Positions 13,735 through 18,769 of a DNA stretch of 18,769 nucleotides are shown in pieces. Origin of the DNA: Candidatus Scatousia excrementipullorum (lineage in GTDB: Bacteria; Cyanobacteriota; Vampirovibrionia; Gastranaerophilales; Gastranaerophilaceae). A model generated the notes under the pieces. It saw nothing but the letters and a program-made list of their open reading frames with translations. It did no database searches and had not been told where the DNA came from. The position numbers and the translations under genes are program-made. The stretch's first letter is position 1. Every line of letters begins with the position of its first letter. Location: assembly GCA_017694215.1 (NCBI GenBank), contig JADIND010000078.1, positions 1 through 18,769 of the forward strand, read 5' to 3'.

Positions 13735-14334
13735 TTAACTATCTGAAACATTTACATTATCTTCAAGTGAATTATAAATCTTTATCGTGAGAAGGCAAAT
13801 CTTCAAATCCCGCTTCACAAGGCTCTTTATTGTTTCTTTGTAACATTTTAAAAGTGCCTTATTAAGTCCGTTAGCTTCATCAAGATATTCTCTGACAGTC
13901 GCAGAATATTCTTTATCTCTTGTATTCGGTTCAATTTTATCCGCAAGAAATATTATTTTTTCAAAATCGGTCATTTCAAGCTTGCCGAGAGTATGCCAGC
14001 GTATTGCCGAAAGTATTTCTTTATCATTTACTCCGAATTGGTGTTCCGCATAATATGCACTGACAGGTGCGTGAAGCGTTTTATAATTCAGCATTTCACT
14101 TTCTTCTACATCAATATGCCGGTGAATAATATCAAGCAGTTTTTCTTTCGGGAAACACTTTGCACAATCGTGTAAAAGTCCGGCAATATAAGCTTTTTCA
14201 GCATTTAACCTAAATTTTTGGGCCAATTCTTTTGCACATTCTGCTGTACCGAGCGAATGAATATATCTTTCTTCATTCAAATTTTCTTTTAGCCATTCTA
14301 TTATTTCTTTTTCATTAATCTTTGTATAAACCAT
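13735..14334 (-). CDS. yqeK: YqeK-type HD-domain diadenosine tetraphosphate hydrolase
   Basis: 199 aa, usual length. HD-superfamily phosphohydrolase of the YqeK family, which cleaves Ap4A symmetrically to two ADP. Metal-binding residues are in place: H26 in 'YIHSLGT', H55-D56 in 'GLLHDCAK', 'LHAPVSAYYAEHQFG' and 'AIRWHTLG', and the late aspartate in 'LADKIEPNTRD'. Cytosolic. It overlaps nadD by 20 bp, a common nadD-yqeK pair in Firmicutes and cyanobacterial relatives. In many genomes rsfS follows yqeK; here it does not. The start has only a weak AAAGA upstream, fitting coupled translation from nadD. Confidence 0.9.
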   Translation of the reverse strand: MVYTKINEKEIIEWLKENLNEERYIHSLGTAECAKELAQKFRLNAEKAYIAGLLHDCAKCFPKEKLLDIIHRHIDVEESEMLNYKTLHAPVSAYYAEHQFGVNDKEILSAIRWHTLGKLEMTDFEKIIFLADKIEPNTRDKEYSATVREYLDEANGLNKALLKCYKETIKSLVKRDLKICLLTIKIYNSLEDNVNVSDS

Positions 14335-14905
14335 TTTCTTTTATGTATTCCTCTACTCTTATATCAGTTAAACCACTTATCGGTATTTGATTTTTTATTT
14401 TTTCTCTGATTTCCGTTGATGATATATCCTGAAAATCAAGCGGCATAAATTCAAAGCTGTAGCCTTTTTCCTTAAATGATAAAAAATCAGACTCTAAAAA
14501 ATTATTTTCACGGATAAAAATAATAAAATTTAGAAGGTCTTTTAATTCATCTGACCTGTACCAGCTTTCGATTTTTCTGAAAGCATCAGTACCTATCAGA
14601 AAATTAATTTTTCCTTCAACCGGTATTGATTTGTATAATTCCGATATTGTATTAAAAGTGTAAGATTTATCTTCAAATCTATACTCAATATCGGAAATAT
14701 CAAATTCAGGATAAGAATCTGTCACAAGTTTTACCATATTATACCTGTGAATAGACATATCCGGTATGTACGCTTTATGCGGAGGCCTTGCAGCCGGAAT
14801 GAATAATATTTTGTCAAAGTTCTTGTGTTTGTATGCATATTCAGCAATTCTGATATGTGAATTATGTATAGGATTAAAAGTTCCCTGAAAAACGCATAAT
14901 TTCAT
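14315..14905 (-). CDS. nadD: nicotinate-nucleotide adenylyltransferase
   Basis: 196 aa, standard NadD length. It transfers AMP from ATP to nicotinate mononucleotide, the penultimate step to NAD. The nucleotidyl-transferase motif 'GTFNPIHNSH' (8-17, T/H-x-x-H type) and the closing 'ISSTEIREKI' are present, along with 'FIPAARPPHK' (substrate loop) and 'FLIGTDAF'. The usual G before the final H is S here (HNSH), a tolerated variant. First gene of the nadD-yqeK pair. A strong promoter places the transcription start at or next to the ATG, and there is no Shine-Dalgarno, so the message is probably leaderless. Confidence 0.93.
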   Translation of the reverse strand: MKLCVFQGTFNPIHNSHIRIAEYAYKHKNFDKILFIPAARPPHKAYIPDMSIHRYNMVKLVTDSYPEFDISDIEYRFEDKSYTFNTISELYKSIPVEGKINFLIGTDAFRKIESWYRSDELKDLLNFIIFIRENNFLESDFLSFKEKGYSFEFMPLDFQDISSTEIREKIKNQIPISGLTDIRVEEYIKENGLYKD

Positions 14906-14911
14906 ACGTTT

Positions 14912-14940
14912 ATTTTAGCAAATATTTTAAATATTGTAAA
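14912..14940 (-). promoter_or_regulatory. promoter of nadD-yqeK, probably giving a leaderless mRNA
   Basis: On the minus strand: TTTACA (reverse complement of 14935-14940), a 17-bp spacer, then extended -10 TGCTAAAAT (TAAAAT = 14912-14917). Only six bases (AAACGT) separate the -10 box from the ATG at 14905, so the first transcribed base should be about the A of the start codon. The remaining 14941-15033 holds no gene; I see no firm plus-strand promoter there. Confidence 0.65.
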
Positions 14941-15033
14941 CTAATGTAACAATTTTTTGGTATCAATAAAGAATTATTACAAAAATTCCGTAGATATAAG
15001 TAACTGAGCAAATTAGAAAAGGAAAATGCAGAT

Positions 15034-16662
15034 ATGGGATTGTCGGCTTCACAGGCGAGATTATTAACATTAACTGCACGGCTTAATAACAATGAGTTAC
15101 GAGCCCAGAAAATTTCTAATGCAAAAATCAGACTTGCCGATAGTATTGAATTTGCCAGTGAAGAATACATAAAAGCATTGAGTGATACTGAATTGTCATA
15201 TACAACTTATGATGAGATGGGGAATCAGGTATCAACAAAATTGACAGGTGCAGCATTGTACACTTACAGTCCTATCAAAAATCAGTATGGACTTGTAAAT
15301 GCAGCAGGACAGCTACTCGTAACCGAACTTGACGGTAATAATTTTGAAGAAAGCGATACTCTGGAAGAATTTCTTGACAAATACGGTCTTCTTGCACCGC
15401 TTGATCAGGCTGAAATAATAGAAATCAAAAACCCTGAATACGATGATGCATATGCCGCATACGTAAAAGAATATCAGGACTGGAAGGACAGAGAACCAAA
15501 ACTTGAAGACTACACAAAAACAGAAATGGTTCCGTCTGTTAATAATGAAATCTATGATGCAGTAATACACTCCGGCGGGTGTTTAAGCCTTGCTATTGGC
15601 GGTGCAAGCTGTTATATGCACGTATTATCAGACTTAATCGGACCGGGAGAAGTAAAGACCAGTGACGGACATATATATACAATTTATGACGGAAGTTGTG
15701 AAGAGCACAACAATACGTGGTGCTGGAATACCGCACAACATGGCACAGCAACATTTGCTCCGATTACGGAAATGCTTAAAGAAGGGTATTGTTCCGGTGA
15801 TGTAATAGAAGGAGGTTCTGAAACCGTAGAGGCAGAGTATGGAACAGTAACTGTAGGCGGTCCTGCATCAGACCCGAATATGACGTTATGGCAAAGGGCT
15901 GTTGATTTGTTATGGGAAGTCCATGAAGAATATCGAATCGGTTCATCAACCGGGGGAGATGCAAAACCGGAAAGTCTTGAAAAATTCTTCTATTTTGTTG
16001 AACACGATTTAAAACAGGCAGTAAAAGAACCGGTTACAACTATTGATTATGAAGCTTACGAAGATGCTCATCAAAAATGGGTACTTGAAGAACCTGATGA
16101 ATTTAATGTGCCGATGTTTATAGAAAAAGCGGTTCGTACTGTAACAGATGCCGATAAAGCACAATGGTACATTAATCTGTGGCACAGAATGAACGGTGAA
16201 AGTGATTATAAAGCCGGTTACATGAATGATCCGGAATATGTCGCCTCGGAAGACGGTTGGGTTACTGATTCAAAAACAGGACAGTCTTATGCAATACTTG
16301 AAGACGGACTTATGAACGATCCTAAATGGATTGAATTTGCACTGAAAAGCGGTGTCATTACCATGGAACAGGCTCAATATACCGAAATCGGAGAAGCCGG
16401 TTCAGGACTTAAAAATGTTTCCTGGACTTCAATTATTTACACAAGCGTCACAGAAGTTGCCGAAGAATCAAACGAAATTAAGAAAACAAAAGCTGAAGTT
16501 AAATTCAACAGAGCACAACAGGAAATTGAAGCTAAAGACAAACAGTTTGATAATGATTTAAAACGTCTGGATACAGAACATAATGCTCTGCAAACAGAAT
16601 ACGAATCAATCCAGAATGTTATTAACAAAAACGTTGAACGAACATTCAAAACATTCTCATAA
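15034..16662 (+). CDS. SASQ-type lineage-specific protein with coiled-coil C-terminus
   Basis: 542 aa, function unknown. The N-terminus 'MGLSASQARLLTLTARLNNN' (1-20) runs on as a long amphipathic helix to about residue 55; I know this opening from a repeated protein type in gut Melainabacteria. The middle (80-470) holds five cysteines (C183, C193, C222, C230, C253) in a Gly/Trp-rich block, and two copies each of a Tyr/Asp/Glu-rich unit (133-155 and 337-360) and of a 'MNDP' unit (397-410 and 427-440). The last ~65 residues (476-540) are a heptad-like coiled coil ending 'NVERTFKTFS'. Helical ends with a globular middle recall axial proteins of flagellar or type III systems, but that is analogy only. 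No signal peptide. The ribosome site AAGGA lies 10 bases before the ATG. Its stop overlaps the convergent patatin gene by 6 bp. Confidence 0.72.
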   Translation: MGLSASQARLLTLTARLNNNELRAQKISNAKIRLADSIEFASEEYIKALSDTELSYTTYDEMGNQVSTKLTGAALYTYSPIKNQYGLVNAAGQLLVTELDGNNFEESDTLEEFLDKYGLLAPLDQAEIIEIKNPEYDDAYAAYVKEYQDWKDREPKLEDYTKTEMVPSVNNEIYDAVIHSGGCLSLAIGGASCYMHVLSDLIGPGEVKTSDGHIYTIYDGSCEEHNNTWCWNTAQHGTATFAPITEMLKEGYCSGDVIEGGSETVEAEYGTVTVGGPASDPNMTLWQRAVDLLWEVHEEYRIGSSTGGDAKPESLEKFFYFVEHDLKQAVKEPVTTIDYEAYEDAHQKWVLEEPDEFNVPMFIEKAVRTVTDADKAQWYINLWHRMNGESDYKAGYMNDPEYVASEDGWVTDSKTGQSYAILEDGLMNDPKWIEFALKSGVITMEQAQYTEIGEAGSGLKNVSWTSIIYTSVTEVAEESNEIKKTKAEVKFNRAQQEIEAKDKQFDNDLKRLDTEHNALQTEYESIQNVINKNVERTFKTFS

Positions 16663-17850
16663 TTCCAAAAACTCTTTATATTCAGCAACTTTTGAAGAAA
16701 CCAAACCGTTTACCTTTTCAAGAGTGCACATTACCAGTTTTTCGTTCTTTATACCTGTTTTTCCGAATAAAGCAGGGAATATCAAATTGCTTAAAAATAT
16801 TTCTTTAAATTCTTTAAGCTCTTTATAATCTTTAGCATCAATCAAATCAATAGAATCACATAGGTACATAAACATATCAGCAAGCAATACCCTTGCTTTT
16901 TTAATATTATTTGATTTGATATTAGATTTAATTTTTTTGAGAAAACTTTCAATTTCCGAATATACATCAAAAAGGAGTTTTTTCTTTTGAGGCAAGACCT
17001 CATTAAAATACCCCATTGTTTGATTATAGCCTATTTGCATAAGATTCTCACGCTTATCTGCCGGGAGATTAAAATCAACTATATTAACATCACCGGTATT
17101 TATTACAATATAATCGTATTTGTCATTTTTGTTATAAATTTCCATTATAAATTCGGTTGCAATAGAAGTAGCATAGCTATAGAGGGAATTTATATATTCA
17201 ATGGTATTTTTATCGTTACCCTCAAAATCACCCTCAAGACGGAATTCCAGAATTCTTTCATTCTCAGGCTGAAGATTCTTTGATAATCTCCACATAGGCG
17301 AGCCTTTTTGCAAATCACCGTCGACAAGAACCCTGTTATTATATTCAATAGGCTTCATCAGCCCAGGCATGCTGCACGAAATTCTTATAGCAGTTGCTAT
17401 CTCAAAATCAGGAGTTTCCTCTTTTGAGAATTCTTTGCACTCAAAACTTGATAAATCCGTTGTAATAATAACAAGATTTTTTGACAAATCCGAAAAAGTT
17501 ACAGCCCTATGAGAACCTTTTTTATATTTTTCTCCGTAAAACTTCTGCTCAATAAGTTCTCTTATCCAATCAAGAAATACTTCACCTTTACTCAATGCAA
17601 ATTGCGGTCCAAGAGCGAATTGTAAATCTCTGAAAAGTTCAAAATTGACCTGCAGAAAAATTTCTTTTAATTCCTGTGCACTATATCCGACAGCAAGTAA
17701 ACCTGCTATTATCGAACCTACAGAAGAACCGGCAATAATACCTGCATCAATTCCGAGTTCTTCCATTGCTTTTATTGTACCGCAGTAAGCAACCCCTCTT
17801 ATAGCTCCGCCTCCAAAGAGGCATGCATATTTAAACGAATTTTCTTTCAT
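16657..17850 (-). CDS. patatin-like phospholipase
   Basis: 397 aa. Patatin-fold serine acyl hydrolase that likely cleaves acyl chains from phospholipids or other lipids. The oxyanion loop 'GGGAIRGVAYCG' (13-24), the nucleophile S43 in G-S-S-V-G (41-45), and the catalytic D177 in 'VLVDGD' form the Ser-Asp dyad, so it should be active. The C-terminal ~190 residues are a helical extension without a family I know. No signal peptide, so it is cytosolic or delivered by another route. I took the ATG at 17850; an in-frame GTG at 17865 would add five residues. No Shine-Dalgarno precedes either; a TATAAT box ends 6 bp before the ATG. It follows the membrane protein gene by about 20 bp, so read-through is also likely. 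Convergent with the SASQ gene, overlapping by 6 bp. Confidence 0.88.
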   Translation of the reverse strand: MKENSFKYACLFGGGAIRGVAYCGTIKAMEELGIDAGIIAGSSVGSIIAGLLAVGYSAQELKEIFLQVNFELFRDLQFALGPQFALSKGEVFLDWIRELIEQKFYGEKYKKGSHRAVTFSDLSKNLVIITTDLSSFECKEFSKEETPDFEIATAIRISCSMPGLMKPIEYNNRVLVDGDLQKGSPMWRLSKNLQPENERILEFRLEGDFEGNDKNTIEYINSLYSYATSIATEFIMEIYNKNDKYDYIVINTGDVNIVDFNLPADKRENLMQIGYNQTMGYFNEVLPQKKKLLFDVYSEIESFLKKIKSNIKSNNIKKARVLLADMFMYLCDSIDLIDAKDYKELKEFKEIFLSNLIFPALFGKTGIKNEKLVMCTLEKVNGLVSSKVAEYKEFLEL

Positions 17851-17856
17851 ATATTT

Positions 17857-17862
17857 ATTATA
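17857..17862 (-). promoter_or_regulatory. -10 box six bases before the patatin ATG
   Basis: TATAAT on the minus strand, then AAATAT and the ATG. The spacing equals that seen at nadD and at the ABC permease. No -35 box is found at 16-18 bp (the nearest TTGATA is 24 bp away), so the box may be weak or fortuitous in AT-rich DNA. Confidence 0.35.
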
Positions 17863-17869
17863 CACATAA

Positions 17870-18769
17870 TTAAAATTTTATATCTGTATCAAAAAGAGTA
17901 TTTTTATAATAATCCTTATCCTCCGGCGGCAGTTTGTACTCTTTTTTTACTTTACCGGCAGGCAAAAATACGCCAAAAGTTTCTCCCTGATATACTTTAA
18001 CCCATTCTTTAGATTTGCACAAAGCATCAAATACTGGATAATATTTTTCAATTATCATAATATCCGGCGGAAATTTTTCGTATATTTCATACCAGTTTGG
18101 CAAAACGAGGAAGAATTTCTTCAACAGGGGTATCATATAGTCATAATAAACTTCCTCATATCTTCCGTCCATAAATATAAGGTTGTTCGGATATAATTTA
18201 TAAGAAACAAAACTTCCAAGCCCGAAATTGGTTAAAATATTACCCTTAATATTATTTATCTTTATAAATTCGACCTCTTTTACAGGATAATTAATTGTGT
18301 TCAACGGAATTGAAAATTTCTTCACAGTGAGCGGCAGCAAGGAAATAATTATCACAATCGTATAAATTACACTTTCTTTGATTTTCGGAAGCTTTGAATT
18401 TTCTAATAACCTGAATAAATCTTCATAAGCAAAAATAGTTCCTGTAATAACAAAGAACGGCAGCAGCTTTACATGCTTAACAGCAAGGTACGCTGTAGTG
18501 AGAAGTAGAATAATTTTTGTTTTATCTAGTTTTTCATACCATAATTTTAGATTTTGTGCGGTTTTTGATATTTTTATAAACTTTAATAATTCAACAACAA
18601 ATACAAAAAGTAAGAATGACTTAAATAATTTCAGCCTGAACATGTGATAATGTGAGAAAATCGGCCACCACTCGACAATTTCATTACGAGCCATTGTATT
18701 TGCCGAAAGTAAAAATTTAATATAATCCCAACCCCAAGGATTAATAATTAAAAGCGGTGCTGAAACTAA
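17870..18769 (-). CDS. polytopic membrane protein, GT-C glycosyltransferase-like, 5' end missing
   Basis: The frame is open to the window edge, so the N-terminus is outside; 299 residues are visible. An ATG at 18694 lies inside the frame, and the 25 codons before it ('NPWGWDYIKFLLSANT') fit the protein, so it is not the start. Visible parts: a loop 'MARNEIVEWWPI', several hydrophobic helices (for example LLFVFVVELL, LLPFFVITGTIFAY, SVIYTIVIIISLLPL), then a ~150-residue hydrophilic domain with 'NLIFMDGRYEEVYYDYM' and 'DIMIIEKYYPVF', ending in 'WVKVYQGETFGVFLP'. The N-P-x-G-W turn and D-G-R-Y-E with an E-W-x-x-V-Y-x-x closing strand occur in uncharacterised GT-C-type (PMT-like) membrane proteins. 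The catalytic acidic loop expected near the N-terminus is not visible. It probably acts on lipid-linked sugars at the membrane; the substrate is unknown. Confidence 0.62.
   Translation of the reverse strand, partial: LVSAPLLIINPWGWDYIKFLLSANTMARNEIVEWWPIFSHYHMFRLKLFKSFLLFVFVVELLKFIKISKTAQNLKLWYEKLDKTKIILLLTTAYLAVKHVKLLPFFVITGTIFAYEDLFRLLENSKLPKIKESVIYTIVIIISLLPLTVKKFSIPLNTINYPVKEVEFIKINNIKGNILTNFGLGSFVSYKLYPNNLIFMDGRYEEVYYDYMIPLLKKFFLVLPNWYEIYEKFPPDIMIIEKYYPVFDALCKSKEWVKVYQGETFGVFLPAGKVKKEYKLPPEDKDYYKNTLFDTDIKF

Noticed and set aside
14910..15170. Minus-strand 86-aa frame opposite the start of the SASQ gene
   Set aside because: It overlaps the nadD promoter and the SASQ coding start and has no recognisable features.
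1..18769. tRNA, rRNA, CRISPR arrays, insertion sequences, prophage or att sites
   Set aside because: No cloverleaf-like sequence, spaced repeats, transposase or integrase gene, or terminal inverted repeats were seen; all longer gaps are short and AT-rich.

Overview
The window is low-GC, gene-dense bacterial DNA. It most likely comes from an uncultured gut bacterium of the non-photosynthetic cyanobacterial sister lineage (Candidatus Gastranaerophilales, Vampirovibrionia/Melainabacteria). The evidence is two lineage-style N-termini that I recognise: a 142-aa protein that starts with an 'INKIAYHPNFQAKF' tag and a 542-aa protein that starts with 'MGLSASQARLLTLTARL'. The housekeeping genes are ordinary bacterial types. 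The taxonomic call is recognition from memory, not a search result. I see no rRNA, tRNA, CRISPR array, insertion sequence, phage gene or origin.

Layout: (1) 1-1841, plus strand: the 3' end of an MnmC/MnmD-like methyltransferase gene, overlapping by 4 bp an FAD-dependent oxidoreductase gene. (2) 1819-3371, minus strand: a flavin disulfide reductase of the CoA-disulfide reductase/NADH oxidase type, preceded by an unlisted 46-aa small gene. (3) 3519-4844: a short lineage-type hypothetical gene converging on a lone MalF/UgpA-type sugar ABC permease. (4) 4889-8756, plus strand: phosphoglucomutase/phosphomannomutase followed by RecG helicase. (5) 8865-10716, plus strand: two neighbouring proteins sharing an N-terminal module (NTTYIQNNFYG, then a glycine-rich hydrophobic helix). 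Each has its own terminator, and a 14-bp motif is shared upstream of both. (6) 10818-11252: ribose-5-phosphate isomerase B with a clear promoter. (7) 11315-14905, minus strand: nadD, yqeK and a large composite protein (degenerate HerA-like ATPase, long acidic linker, PcrA/UvrD-type Tudor tail). (8) 15034-16662, plus strand: the SASQ protein, convergent with a patatin-like lipase gene. (9) 17870 to the end, minus strand: a polytopic membrane protein resembling GT-C glycosyltransferases, cut by the window edge.

The metabolic genes (pgm, rpiB, sugar permease, nadD, yqeK) are routine. The items most worth a second look are the two-member NTTYIQNNFYG family with its shared upstream motif, the HerA-like/acidic/Tudor composite protein in the place where rsfS often follows yqeK, the SASQ protein with a helical N-terminus, cysteine-rich middle and coiled-coil C-terminus, and a set of genes (permease, nadD, patatin) with a -10 box ending exactly 6 bp before the start codon and no Shine-Dalgarno, which suggests leaderless mRNAs. 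Gene packing is tight: three convergent pairs meet with a 3-bp gap or overlap by 6 or 23 bp.
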